From the NCBI GenBank assembly GCA_036435485.1, contig CM071597.1, positions 150,363,647 to 150,427,646 on the forward strand: DNA of 64,000 nucleotides, in the 5' to 3' direction. Below, piece by piece: positions 8,634 through 20,637 of the stretch. Each line of letters starts with the position of its first letter. The first letter of the stretch is position 1. The position numbers and the translations under genes were made by a program. The notes under the pieces are model-generated. The model searched no databases, was not told the origin of the DNA, and was given only the letters and a program-made list of their open reading frames with translations. This stretch comes from Saposhnikovia divaricata (lineage: Eukaryota; Streptophyta; Magnoliopsida; Apiales; Apiaceae).

Positions 8634-11461
8634 GAAAGGAGTGGAGCTATGTGTTTGCAACAATCCTGCAAGTCTTCAGTGGAAGAAAGTCAAGCTTTGT
8701 TCAATTGAGCGCACCTGTGCTACAAATTGGATACGCATTGTCCTATGGCAAGAAGGTGGATGTTGGCAAGCTAATAATGGAAGAGCTCTATGGTAAGCTT
8801 GGTAAGAACACAGCCAAGCGAGGTAATGACATATTCTTTCCCAGATTCATTCAGTCTGTACTTAATTATCTAGATGCTAATTTGACTGAATTTGCTGGAT
8901 TGGATAAAACTAGAATATGCTATTCTAAGTCCATGTCCAAAGTCATTTTTTGAAACTTGGACTCTAGAAATAATGTGGATGTAAGACTTGTGATTACTCC
9001 TCATATTCAGGAGATTTTCAAGTCTTACCCACTCACACAACCAATATTTGGTTCTAAGTCTGAGTTAGCAAAGCCCAAGCTAGTACAACAAACAGCTAAC
9101 CTAGGGCCTGCCAGCCAACCCCTAAACCAAACACTCTACCAAATACATTGCCAACTAAATCATCCTCTCAAAAGGGTGGTGTTAGTAACAAGGAGAAAAA
9201 GAGAAAACAGGTTATCGCTGAACCTTTAAAAATATTAACAGAGGCAGCCTTGAATGCTGAATTAGGTTTAGAAAGTGAGGAACCAGAGTCACCTCTCATT
9301 AGACCAAAGAAGAAGAAGTCAAAGAAAACCACCTCCTCAGTCACTCAAATGGATGAGGTTGTAATATCAGGGCCACACACATTACTAGATGTACCCACTC
9401 AATAGGGTATGTCTATTGAAACAAGAATTCACCCCCATGCATCTTCTTGTAAAGAGTCTGCACAAGGGAGTGATAAGGCTGGCACTACACTGAGTGGAGA
9501 GCACATCTTACTTGAAACCCTCCTATTTCTCAGCGGGAGTTGCCAAAATCTACTCTACAAGACACTTCTCTTCCAGAATATACAACAAACATTTCTTTGC
9601 AACCTGCACCTCAAGCAATTGAGGAGCAAGGATTTAATCATCAAGGATTTTCTGCCCTTGATGAGCCCATTATTTCAAGTGACTTGGTGCATGACACCTT
9701 GCTCACCACCCAGATACCACAATCAGTTGGTGAAGGAGTGCATGTTGGGGCACATCCTGATGACACCAACAAAACACAGAGGTTCCACCAGTTTTCACTA
9801 GAGACTCTATATCTGTGTCACCTAATGTTTTAATTTATCCCAATTCTGTGGAGACAACATTGGGAGAGTCAATTCATTCGGTTGCAGAAGTTTCATCTGT
9901 AACAAATGTGCCTAACTCTAGCTTTAACTTGGCTCAGGCCACTTTTTCTCAATGGCTGAGGTCTGTGCAACATGACAGTGCCTCATCATCATCATCTATT
10001 CCATCATAATTGACGGATGAAGCACTTCATTGCTTAAATGTGGAACAGATTGATGAGATCTCTAAAATTGCTCAACATCTTCTTACAACCAATCTTCCAA
10101 ACCCTGAATATGAAGCCATCTTGCTCTGTCATAAAGAAGACATAGAACAACAAAGAGAGAAGATAACAGATGAAATAGAAAGAGATGGAAATGTTGATGC
10201 ATGACTAAATAGTATTGGGAGCTGTAGTATGGATGAGGCACTCCAGTATTTAAGAGAAGAATATCTGACTACCCTGGGCTTCAATGCAAAGAACCTGTCA
10301 CCCACTGTAGTATTTGAGGCTGTAAATGATGCTTAAAAAGGGAGTTTGAAGGCTGCTCACTATCTTGGTAAAGGTGACAAATCATAAATTGAAAATGTTT
10401 GCAAGGAAACTTTCAAGTCAGTGAGTGAGCTCAAGACTAAATTCAATATGGATTTCCCTCAACTTGGCACTGTTGTCAAGGATGTCAAAGAGTGCAAGGC
10501 AATTTACAATCTCCTAGATTTGAGCATGCCCTCCATAAAAGATGGCCTCAAGAGGCTGACCACTCAAGTGACAAATCTCTCCAATCAATCTAATGGCACC
10601 AATGGCTTGATGGATGTCATGTGGAGAAACCAGTATGGGGACAAATTACTTGGTGATGTGCTAGTTCATCAAATGAACAAATATGAAGTAGAGAGGCTCC
10701 AAGAACAGTCACTTTCCTCCTTCAAAGCGGCACAATTGTTGGATAAAGTAGACATTGGAGAAGGAAGTGAGTTCTCTAAAATCTGAAAATTCTGAGCTCA
10801 AGCAGTCTATCAATCTTCTCAATGCCAAGTTGGATACTCACGCTGCTACAACTACTGATGTACTTCTCAACCAGCAACAGATGCCATCTTCACCATGGGA
10901 CTCCCTCTGCCTGGTGATTCACCATCCATAACACCACCAACCTCTACTTCAAACCCAAAGGCCCAATCAAAGGTGTCTGAGAACAAGCCTAAGGGGGAGA
11001 AATCTGATATCAATCCTACCAAAGCCAAAGCCAAGGGCAAAAACAAAGTCATTTCAATCCAACCACCCTCTCAAACACAAATGTCAAGAAAATCATCTCA
11101 ACCATCTGAGTCAAAGCCAATCACCCTACCAACTGTGCATATAACCACTACAAGTGGTCAAAAGTAAGAAATCACAACCACAGTGGAACCAGGAACAATG
11201 CCTACTACTCACCCTTCTCTATCATCTAGAGTTGAAGATGCCAAACCTGTAGAAGTGAGTGTAGTGACTGAGGCCAAGTTACAAAAAGTTGCTAATTCTG
11301 ATGTTTATCATGATGAAGCCTTTTTGAAATTTCTACAAGTCTCAAGGGCAAATGTTATTGGTGAAACTCAAAGGTATCTGAGGAGCTTAAAGGAGAAAAT
11401 TGATTACTTCGCTGTTGTCCCTAGAAAAATAATTAAAGTGTACATCAAAGAGATTATGATG
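8634..11461 (+). pseudogene. env-like ORF of the older Sirevirus, first half, decayed
   Basis: Reading starts in frame right after the neighbouring LTR with a segment rich in aromatic and basic residues (WSYVFATILQVFSGRKSSF) that resembles the N-terminal domain of Sirevirus env-like proteins. A Lys-rich stretch lies near 9180-9340, a Ser/Thr/Pro-rich middle near 9400-10000, and helical, Gln/Leu-rich segments at 10010-10200 and 10421-10786. At least five frame changes or stops (near 8953, 9230, 9404, 10009 and 10204) break it. The last readable piece (to 11461) is cut by the CACTA insertion. It is clearly coding in origin and non-functional now. Confidence 0.65.
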
Positions 11462-11485
11462 CACTACGCCAGAAATCGAATCAGA
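11462..11485 (+). repeat. CACTA left terminal inverted repeat
   Basis: These 24 bases match the reverse complement of 17234-17257 exactly. They begin with CACTA and follow the ATG duplication at 11459-11461. Confidence 0.95.
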
Positions 11486-12165
11486 CATCACTTTTCAACC
11501 GTTTCCTGTCAGCCAAATTTTTCATTGACTATTGAGCCACCATCTATGGTACTGTCACACACCAGTATTCCACCAATGTATAGATGCTATTAGTACAACG
11601 GGTAGTAAAACCTTTGTATGAGATACTTGACACAACGGAATTCTCCCGTTAAAAATTTTGACACACTTGTTTATAAATCGTTGTACTGGTAGAATCTATA
11701 CAACGTTGAGATACTGGTGTGTGATAGTATCGAAGACGGTGGCTCAATAGACAACGGCTGACAGACAACGATTGAAAAGTGGTGTTGGACTTATTTTTGT
11801 TATAGTGGGCTTGAACAACGATTTGTTATTTTGTTTGGTGTTGTGCCAAAGCAAATTAACAACAGTTATGTGAATGAAAAGATGTTGTATGAAGCTCTAC
11901 TAGCTTTGTTTTATTACATTTATGCACCAAAATAAAAAAAAAATGAATATATCATTAACAAAAGAATCCATTATTTACATCATTTTTACATCAATGAGCA
12001 AAGTCAAAATGACTACTATATAAACAAGCCTATACCAAACAAAATCTTTGCAGTCTACAACATACATTGATAATTTGATGACCATATCACCTCACTCTGC
12101 CAAACAACACAAACATAGAACAAATCTTGAAATGCAGATAACCGAGAGCCGCCGTACTAATTCTC

Positions 12166-12640
12166 AGTCACCTGAAGTACTAATTCTCCGGCTCCCTTAA
12201 AGAACAATTCTTGGCCAGTTGGATTGTTTCTGATCAAGGCTAAAACATCAAATAATGCTTTCACGGCTTCTTCTCTAAAACTATATTTCACCATCATCAT
12301 AAGCTTTGGTAGTCCACCAAGTTCCACAACCTATGAAACCTATAATGAGTCACTTAATATGCACAAGCACATAATACCTAAAAATTTGAACTAGTCCATA
12401 TAATGTAAATAATAAGGAGTAATTTAGAGAAAAAAGATATAAAGACTAAAGAAAAGACGTGGCCACAGGTTTAAATAGAACCTTGGGATCTTTACCTCCT
12501 TCCAAACAACATGGTTGTTTTAACTGGCTGTGCCAATAATCCATGCACAAACTATCCTGCTCACAGGATCAGGATTACTAAGTTCCCTATGATTACAACA
12601 AGACCGCCATGTTTATGTAGATCTGACAAGCAAATAGGGT
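12166..12640 (-). pseudogene. captured fragment of a SIL1/Fes1-like Hsp70 nucleotide-exchange factor gene
   Basis: Two exon-like blocks are read on the minus strand. Block one (about 12640-12497) encodes an armadillo-type segment with AWIIGTASQNN, ending at a GTAAAG donor. Block two (about 12333-12166) encodes VVELGGLPKLMMMV and then ALIRNNPTGQELFF, ending at CAG followed by a GTGACT donor. The ~160-bp stretch between them has a TAG acceptor. The pattern ASQNN, EAVKAL and LIRNN is characteristic of the HspBP1/Fes1/SIL1 family of Hsp70 exchange factors (known family knowledge). Retained intron boundaries mean genomic DNA was captured, not a cDNA. A frame change in block one and the missing ends make it a pseudogene fragment. 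Confidence 0.6.
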
Positions 12641-12799
12641 GAGCCTTTAATTATGCAAAGATTGTCCTTTCTAATAAAGCTAGTGATGATGGTCCCAACA
12701 CAATCTTTGACAATACCTTAACCAGTCAATGAGATAAGATACTTATCATAATTGTTCAGCAGATTCAGCTGCATTTAACTACTTGTTGTTACCTTTGAT

Positions 12800-14250
12800 G
12801 ACATAGCCTGCCCATCATTCTCAGCATCAAAATCAGTTTGAGTGAAAAAAAGATGTAATCTGTCCTCAATAACTCCTCTAGCAAGCATCTGAAACATGTC
12901 CAAATGTAGAGGAAAAGGTTATCCCGTCATATATATTATCTACGTTAAATACCTAGGAGCTAATCACCATTATATTATAACGGAAGTAATTCAGAGGTAT
13001 TTAAGAACACTACATATGATCATATATGACAAACATTAGTTCTGATATTCAGCCCTCAAAGGTTGATATAGTAAAGATTAGCATGCCATTACTTATTTTG
13101 GAATTCTGACCTCAGAATCGTATACAATGGAGAACAACTGCCTTGGGATTTCCACTTAGAATTATGCCAGTGCCCCTTCCTGCCGTATTTCACTGTCCAA
13201 TTCCTTTTGAATTTCCATCCCACTTCCGCTGGACCTGCTCATATTCATTCTCAGATGAAGAAACTGCTGATTTCAGCCACTTTAATTCCCTCTCAACATC
13301 TGAAAGTTCTGACTTTGCATTTTCCAGGTTAATTGCAAGTTGCCTATCCTCTTGAGTGGATTTCAAAGCTTCCAAAATTGAAACTTTCATCTGCAAGTTA
13401 ATATCATTAAAAAAAGAAAATCAACAACTAAAATATTTGTCATGAAAGATGAATCCTTACTTGCTGTTCACCATGAGCTATCCACACTTTTAAAGATTCC
13501 AACACTACACTGACTTGTTGAAGTTGCTTTGCCAGTGCTTGCTTCTCAGAAAGAAAGGAATTTTGTGCCTGGTGTTTTGCCACCAAGAGGAATACTATTT
13601 TAGAAAAAGGGATCTCGTAGACAGAAAAATACCTTAATATTGTATTCATCTCTTTCCGTAACTTGTTGTAACGATGTTGGTTTTGTATCTGCTTATCTTC
13701 ATATGCTTGACCAATAGTCTGAACCACAGAAAAGAGGTGTCAACAAATTGAGAATGGATACATATGCTCACACTTGACAAAATTAACCTTTTATAACTAA
13801 TCTTTCACCTCAATCTCATAAACAAAAAACACAAAGAAAAATCAAAGAATCATGAAAGATTCAAGTTTCTTCAGATCTGGTGAACAGATTTTTGGAGACA
13901 AAAAACAGGGTATAAAGGTGTAAAAACAACACCAAAATGAAGGAAACATGAAGACTAAGCTTCAAGCTATAATGGGTAAGCAAAATACCAAAGAAAAAAC
14001 AAAGAAATAAGAGTAAATCTAGGTTTTTCTGAGATATTGAAAGCTTGGTGACAAGATGTTGGGGTAGAATCTAAGGAGTAGGGGCAACACAAACTGTATA
14101 GAAGGAACATCAAGAAACATAGACCCCGGAACAAGCCTCTCCCTTCTCGATAAACACTTGCCTTGAGTAATTGAAAACTACATAATCCAATTACATCCGC
14201 TTGTTTCTCAACCAATCTTGCTTCCTCCTGAAAACAACATTGAAAAAACA
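12800..14250 (-). pseudogene. captured exons of an unidentified coiled-coil protein gene
   Basis: Several minus-strand blocks look like plant exons. One at about 14250-14160 contains EEARLVEKQADVIGL. One at about 13715-13635 is basic and helical (QNQHRYNKLRKEMN), preceded by a CAG acceptor and followed by a GTATTT donor. One at about 13575-13460 (QALAKQLQQVSVVLESLK) ends at GTAAGG. One at about 13396-13190 (LENAKSELSDVERELKWLK) is strongly coiled-coil. A last block at about 12890-12804 (LHLFFTQTDFDAENDG) has a CAG acceptor and a GTAACA donor. They may all come from one gene. I do not recognise the protein. Introns with plausible borders again point to DNA-level capture. Confidence 0.45.
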
Positions 14251-14499
14251 AAATTCAAATAAGCCCTAAATCAAAAAAAAAAAAACAACATTCAACATTC
14301 AAAATTGAAGAATCAATAAAACTGAAACATATTTGAACCGGAAAAAGCCTAGATCGAAAAAGCCCCAAATTGGAATTTAATTCATTGTGGTTTTGATGTA
14401 TGAAAGAGACATAGAGATAACCAAATTGTGACAGAAGAACTAAGCTCAAGATTTAGGGCTTTTTTGTGCGAGAGAGTGATGAGCTCCCCCTTTCTTCAT

Positions 14500-15067
14500 A
14501 ATCCATAAGTACAACATATTGAAACATAATGAGAGAGGGATGGAAAAGAGGGCGGCTGAGCTGGGTTATAAGTGAAAAGAGAGATGGAAAAGGGGGGAAA
14601 TGAAATATTGACAAAGGGGGAAAATATTTATTAAGGGGGGAAATGAATTAAAGGAGCAAAGTGAAATATGGATGATTTTTTTACTAGCCGATGAAAAAAT
14701 TAATCGAAATAGATAAATTTCAAACAAGATAAATTTGAAAATTTTGCAATTTTTAATTACTTTTAATTAATTACAATTAAAAATTACTATTAAAATATCA
14801 TACAAGATAAATTTTAAAAAAAATAATTATTTTTGCACATCACTAAAATGATAAGATCTTCACATCCATACGGTTGGATCATCAAAAAAATATTTATAAA
14901 AAAATATTATGTACAATCGGGAAGAGACTGTTTAGAGTAAGTATTACTTTTGGGAAGTTTATATTATAAAATCGTACAAGATTAATATTAAATTTTCTAA
15001 TTTATTTGGTTAGTTAATTTAATGGTCAACTAGTACTTTGACTAGAACCTCTAAACAAGGTTTCGCC
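14500..15067. other. AT-rich interior of the CACTA element
   Basis: There is a G/A-rich stretch of about 150 bp (AAGGGGGGAAATG-like pieces near 14590-14650), followed by very AT-rich DNA with no coding signal. It may be the promoter side of the captured gene or filler. Confidence 0.4.
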
Positions 15068-16600
15068 AGGATTTAGTGCTTCGATTCACTGAATAATTTT
15101 TTTGAATGATTTTTCGACGATCGAACAGTGCAAATGTTAATAAATGCTTATTTTATTGTTGGAAAAAAATAATCAAAAAATAAAAAGGTTGGATTGTACG
15201 AGATTTTAACAAAAACGTGCTAAAAGTTCTGCTTCCTGTAACAGGGCACGATCTAGATTCACTGAATAATTTTTTTAAATGATTTCTTCGATGATCGAAT
15301 CATATGAAAGTCAATAAACACTCATTTTGGTATTGGGAAAAAATAATCAAAAAATAAAAAGGTTGGATTGTACAAGATTTTAACAAAACGTAGTAAAAGT
15401 GCTGCTTCCTGTAATGGGGATGATCCAGATTCACTGAATAATTTTTTTGAATGATTTCTTTGACGATTGAACCATACTAAAGTTAATAAACACTCATTTT
15501 AGTGTTAGGAAAAAATAATCAAAAAATAAAAAGGTCGGATTGTACGAGATTTTAACAAAAACGTGATAAAAGTTCTGCTTCCTATAACGGGGCACGATCT
15601 AGATTTACTGAATATTTTTTTGAATGATTTCTTCGACGATTGAACCGTACGAAAGTTAATAAACACTCATTTTAGTGTTGGGAAAAAATAATCAAAAAAA
15701 TAAAAAGGTCGGATTGTACAAGATTTTGATAAAAATGTGCTAAAAGTGCTGCTTTCTGTAACGAGGCATGATCCAGATTCACTGAATAATTTTTTTGAAA
15801 GATTTTTTCGATGATCGAACTGCACAAAAGTTAATAAACACTCATTTTAGTGTTGGGAAAAAATAATCAAAAATAAAAAGGTTGGACTGTACGCGATTTT
15901 AACAAAAACGTAGTAAAAGTGTTGCCCCAATAACGGGACACGATCTAGATTCACTGATTAATTTTTTTTGAATGATTTCTTCGACGATCGAACCGTACGA
16001 ATGTTAATAAACACTCATTTTAGTTTTGGAAAAAAAAAATCAGAAAATAAAAAGGTCAGGTTGTACGAGATTTTAACAAAAACGTAGTAAAAGTGTTGCT
16101 TCCTATAACGAGGCACGATCCAGATTCACTGAATAAAGTTTTTGAATGATTTCTTCGATGATCGAACCGTACGGACGTTAGTAAACACTCATTTTAGTGT
16201 TGGGAAAAAATAATCAAAAATAAAAAGGTGGGGTTGTACTAGATTTTAACAAAAACGTAGTAAAAGTGATGCTCCTGTAACGGGGCACAATCCAGATTCA
16301 CTGAATAATTTTTTTGAAAGATTTCTTCGACGGTCGAACCATATGGAAGTTAATAAACACTCATTTTAGTGTTGGGAAAATATAATCAAAAAATAAAAAG
16401 GTCGGGTTGTACGAGATTTTAACAAAAACGTAGTAAAAGTGATGCTTCCTGTAACGGGGCACGATCAAGATTCACTGAATAAATTTTTTGAATGAATCTT
16501 CGATGACCGAACGTATGGATGTTAATAAACACTCATTTTAGTGTTGGGAAAAAATAATCCAAAAATTAAAAGGTCGGGAGATTTTAACAAAAACGTAGTT
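15068..16600. repeat. tandem array, nine units of about 173 bp
   Basis: A unit containing GATTCACTGAATAA, then TTAATAAACACTCATTTTAG, then TTTTAACAAAAACGTAGTAA, recurs head to tail. The GATTCACT anchor falls at 15083, 15256, 15428, 15602, 15776, 15948, 16123, 16295 and 16469, a spacing of 172-175 bp. Unit-to-unit divergence is modest, so the array is fairly young or kept uniform. It lies next to the right subterminal region of the CACTA element. Confidence 0.9.
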
Positions 16601-17233
16601 TAACGATTTAAAAGTGTAAAACATTACACAACGGGTTTTGTGAAAAACTGTTGTTGTGTAAAAACCGTTGCCTGAATATTTTTTTATTTCCCACCAAATC
16701 CAATTCAAATTTTTTTATTATTTCCCACCAAATTCAATTCAAATTATTTCATTATTTCCCACCAAATATTTCATTATTTCCCACCAAATATTTCATTATT
16801 TCCCACCGAATTCAATTCAAATTTTTCTGTAGTTCAGAGAACGGTTTCAGAAAACTGTTGTCTAGTAAGGCGACAGTTCAGACAACTCTTCAATAAAAAC
16901 CATTGTCTCAAAGTATTAACACAACGTGTGCTTAGAAACTGTTGTCTCAATTGCACAACATATATGAAAACTCATTGTCTGAAGCCACATTATGTACAAC
17001 GGTTTATTATGAATAGAAACACACTTGTGTTAATACACGTTACACAATACCTTCGTAAGCAACCACTGTCTCATTTGACCAAAGGGGCACCAATTAGATA
17101 ATGTTTTTAAAAACGTTGAATAACCATTGGCTGCAGCAAAGACAGACAACGTTTTTTTGTTAGCTAACAGTTCACCGTTGTTAAATTTTTTGGGACAACG
17201 GTGTTTTTCGCGACCATTATGTAACATGTGTTA

Positions 17234-17257
17234 TCTGATTCGATTTCTGGCGTAGTG
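17234..17257 (-). repeat. CACTA right terminal inverted repeat
   Basis: Ends in GGCGTAGTG and is the exact inverse of the left repeat. It is followed by the ATG target duplication at 17258-17260. Confidence 0.95.
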
Positions 17258-18738
17258 ATGGTATCCAAATCCATGACATGTCATCTTTTATATGACACTT
17301 TGATGTCTCTAAGATACAGTGAAGCGGATATAGTAATCAAACCCGATTGAGAAGACCATTAAACACAACTATGATGACCTGAGGAATGACCAATCTTCTA
17401 CGCTACCTGAAGTGTGCACTAATCCAAGAGTAATTCTGTATTAATCTGGCACCAGACCTGAAGATATTGATCATCTAATCATCCCTAGGCATCTCACTCA
17501 CAAAAACAATAGGTTGATCCACTCTATCATTGATCAATTGACTAAGAAGAAAGGGTGCAGAATAGCTGAGGAGTTGGAGGCTCTAAGTTACTTAAAATCA
17601 TATCTAGCAACTGGCTCTATACCTGAGATAACTAAACATAGGAGTGATAAGGATCGTGATTAGGATAAAGACAAGAGTGATAGGAGAAGAATACATCACA
17701 TGAGAGATAAGGATGATGAAAACAAGAAGAAAAAGGATGACAAGGGCAAGAAGGATGGTGATGGTATAGGTGGAGAACAAGTGTATGGTTGGAAGAGTGG
17801 AAGACAGCAAGACATAAACATCACTGGTAACACTCTCACCATAACACAAGACTCAATGTCTAGGGTGGATGTTAGTAGTGATGGTTTATCAATATCAAAA
17901 TCCAAGGCTTCTGCAACTGTCTTTCCACCTCAATCAAGGACTACAAACATCAGAAAACCAGTTGTCTGTCTCTATAAGCAAACTGCTAATGGTGTACTAC
18001 AATGGTCAAAGAGCAAAGGCTTCAAACTCTTTCAAGACAATGGCCAGAAGGGCAAGAAAGAAAAAGTCATCTACATCCCAGGTTCTCACAATTCTACCAG
18101 GATTAGACTTGCCACCTCTTGATGAGGATTATGACACAGAAGCATTGGCATTTCTACAAGATCTGAGAATCTATCATGTGGCTATAGTTGATGAGTTTCT
18201 GGAGGTGAAGTACACTAATGGAAGAGAGAAAAAGTTCAAGCAAGGTATATGCCAATATTGGGGTAAACTTTATGATCTAGAAAGAGTAATAGTGCTACTA
18301 AATTATGAAGATGAAAATGAAAATGAGAGAAGATGGAAGATAAAGATTTCTAGATTTGTAAAGATGAAGAGAGGCTATCAAGAGATGTTAAGAACGAAGA
18401 ATGAATAGAAGCTAAGAAAGAGAGAGGAGGAGTTAGCTGTTCTTGAAGCTAGGGCTAAGGAGTTAAGAGCTAAAGGATTATGCAGAGTCAAGTACAATCC
18501 TTACATTGTGGAATACAAGAAGAATGGAGCTATTGTGAAGATCAGAATGGACTTCATTAGTGCCTCCCCTGAAGCCAAGCTGAAAGAAGTAATTAAAGAT
18601 CTATCAAACTCACCTCTACTTGAAGAACACAATGCTATGCAAGATATCATACTAGCAATGGATGAAAATGCAAAAAAAGCCAAAGAAAATGAAAAGAAAA
18701 TATATGATGATTTACAAGCCAAAGCTCAAAGGATGTAG
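17258..18738 (+). pseudogene. env-like ORF of the older Sirevirus, second half, decayed
   Basis: This is the continuation of the ORF interrupted at 11461. It has a Lys/Asp-rich hydrophilic stretch (17700-17780), a segment with KPVVCLYKQTANGVLQWSK (about 17960-18010), an acidic-basic helical region (18120-18400) and a C-terminal helical tail ending in a TAG stop at 18736-18738. The frame changes near 18060-18120 and a stop lies at 18406-18408. The charged, helical C-terminus is of the same general kind as in the 1334-residue protein at 3230-7234, but the two are not obviously the same subfamily. Confidence 0.6.
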
Positions 18739-18902
18739 TCAATGGATTATGGTTAATATTTTTTTCATAAACTGTAAGACTGTTTTCTTTGTACTTGTAT
18801 CCATAGTTAATCAAATCTATATCTTTATTTGCCAAGTTACGTCTTTATGTTAGTTAGGGTTGTTATCAGACTTGAAATTGTGACTAAGGGTCTTACTCAT
18901 AA

Positions 18903-18914
18903 TTTGGGGGAGAA
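18903..18914 (+). other. polypurine tract (TTTGGGGGAGAA)
   Basis: This purine run directly precedes the TGTTAG start of the LTR and is the expected plus-strand primer site. Confidence 0.75.
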
Positions 18915-20242
18915 TGTTAGTCACAGAGGCATGCCTGTAAACATCTTATAACAAGTCTAATTATTTGTAATGCTTTGAATTACTTACATGACCCCTTAAC
19001 TAGGGAACCCCTTAGTTAGATTTTCTACTTGTAAAATGTACTTGTAAAGAGGCATCAACTTCAGTTGTGTAAGTGTACAAATCAAAGCCATGAAATAATG
19101 TTTGGAAGAAGACCTGGAGATCATGCCCCAAGCTTGAAGAACAAGGTTGAAAAATAAACACACTTGGAGTTGAAGGTGAAAATCTGCCTAAGTACAAATT
19201 CGAGAAGTAATTTGGTTTATTCGAGAAGTCAAGTTTTTGAGAAGTCAAGGATTCGATTCGAGAAGTCAAGGATTCGATATGTCAAAGACACTGTTCGATA
19301 TCTCTAGAAGTGAACAAGTCAAAGCTCGATTCGATAACTCAGAGATTCGACATGTCTAAGACTCTATTAGAGGACTCACGAAGTCATCAAGTCAAAACAT
19401 CATTCGAGTTCTCAAAGGGTTAACAAGTCAAAGTCACATTTGACATCTCAAGGACTCAAAAGCTATTCAACATCTCAAGGATTCCATAAGTGAAAGGCAC
19501 TATTCGATTACTTGAGGTTTTCAGAAGAAAAGACTCATTGAGAAGTGATTCGATATGTTAAGAAAAACTAGTTCGAGAACTCAGAGTTATCTAAAAACTC
19601 AACTCAAGTTCTCGAATCTAATACTTAGTCATCTCTCAAATGGATTCTTGAAGACAAATTACTGAAGATATTCAAGTCAGAAAATCTACATAAACCAAGA
19701 CACTTATAGTGACATATTATTGTAATGTGTGCATGGAAAGTCTACAAAGAAGCTTGGAGAGATATTCAAGGGAACAAGCAGCTGAAGAAGTGGATCTGAG
19801 CAGGTTAAAAAGAAAGTTAAATCACATGATGCTCAAACTTTCACCAAAAAGGAATAGACAAGTTAGAAAGTAAATTTGTATGTTACTATATTTGTAGCAA
19901 GTAGACTGTGCACATGTTCTATAAGTGCATAGCTTCACTTCTTTAGCACTTAAGTCTTTCATTGTAATTTCATAAAAAATATCTATCTGAGAAACGAAGT
20001 TGAGAATACTAACTTTTGTATTCCCAGGTTATAACATACTTCGATCTAATAAACTATTAGATTAAAGTGAATTATTTGTGTTCTTATTTCCACACTTAAT
20101 ATCTGTTAAACACATACACATTCAACTACAACAATCAAACACAGATTCAAACAAACTTAGTTTCAAAAGAAATATCAAGAAAATTTTGAAAATACATTCA
20201 CCCCCCCCTCTGTATTTTCTTGTGTGTATTTCATACTCAACA
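18915..20242 (+). repeat. 3' LTR of the older Sirevirus-like element (1328 bp)
   Basis: It starts TGTTAGTCACAGAGG after the purine tract and ends TACTCAACA, shortly after a C-run (CACCCCCCCC near 20200). The interior (about 19190-19630) has many TTCGAGAAGTCAA and ATTCGATA motifs. The downstream flank is GTTAG; the left flank of the element is not in the window. Confidence 0.75.
19190..19630 (+). repeat. dispersed TTCGAGAAGTCAA / ATTCGATA motif cluster in LTR
   Basis: Short TTCGA-based words alternate with AAGTCAA, TCTCAAGG and GACTC words at irregular intervals. The cluster lies well upstream of the likely transcription start, an enhancer-like place. The core TTCGA is the same as in the 1850-2665 array of the other Sirevirus. 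Confidence 0.55.
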
Positions 20243-20637
20243 GTTAGTGATCAACTTGAAGGCAGGTCAGTTAGTTTTTAAATTAAAATATAATTTTATC
20301 TAGATGGCCTTATATAATAATTGTAGTTACGTGTTGCATAAGTCGAACAGGTTAAGAATTAATGAGTCATGAGTCAAGGTACAGTTTGTTGTTTCTTGTC
20401 ATTGTATTGTTCAATTTTATGTAATTATATGTTAATCTTTTTTGATTTCTTTACATGAACTGCTCTGTTTTGCCTGCTTTGTTTATTAATTAATTTAAGT
20501 GTGTAATATACATGTTTTCTTTTTGTATATTTGAATAAAATATCATCCATCAATATTTAATTATATTCATGTATATATTCGGTTTAAAAATTATTAAGGA
20601 TTTAAAAATCATGGTTTCGTGCATTTAAAAATTTATA
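20243..20637. other. AT-rich spacer
   Basis: I see no ORF, structural repeat or RNA gene in these 395 bases. They separate the Sirevirus LTR from the next gypsy LTR. Confidence 0.6.

Larger units (their letters stand above)
11462..17257. mobile_element. CACTA (En/Spm-type) DNA transposon, non-autonomous, 5796 bp
   Basis: The ends are perfect 24-bp terminal inverted repeats at 11462-11485 and 17234-17257, starting CACTACGCCAG. A 3-bp target duplication ATG flanks it (11459-11461 and 17258-17260), as expected for CACTA elements. Both subterminal regions (about 11590-11890 and 16620-17220) are rich in ACAACG or CGTTGT motifs in both directions, which are the usual transposase-binding repeats. 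No transposase ORF is present. The interior holds exon-like fragments of host genes on the minus strand (12166-14250) and a tandem array (15068-16600), so it must have been moved by an autonomous relative. Confidence 0.92.
8634..20242 (+). mobile_element. older Sirevirus-like copia remnant (env-like ORF and 3' LTR)
   Basis: Coding remnants of an env-like ORF run from 8634 to 18738 and are followed by a polypurine tract and a 1328-bp LTR ending at 20242. The CACTA transposon at 11462-17257 interrupts the ORF, and the two halves are collinear and of similar composition. The left end was cut off by insertion of the copia element at 1-8633. Numerous stops and shifts show this copy is older than either insertion. 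Confidence 0.7.

Noticed and set aside
15068..16600. CRISPR-like regular repeats
   Set aside because: Units are contiguous with no unique spacers and the DNA is eukaryotic; it is a tandem array.
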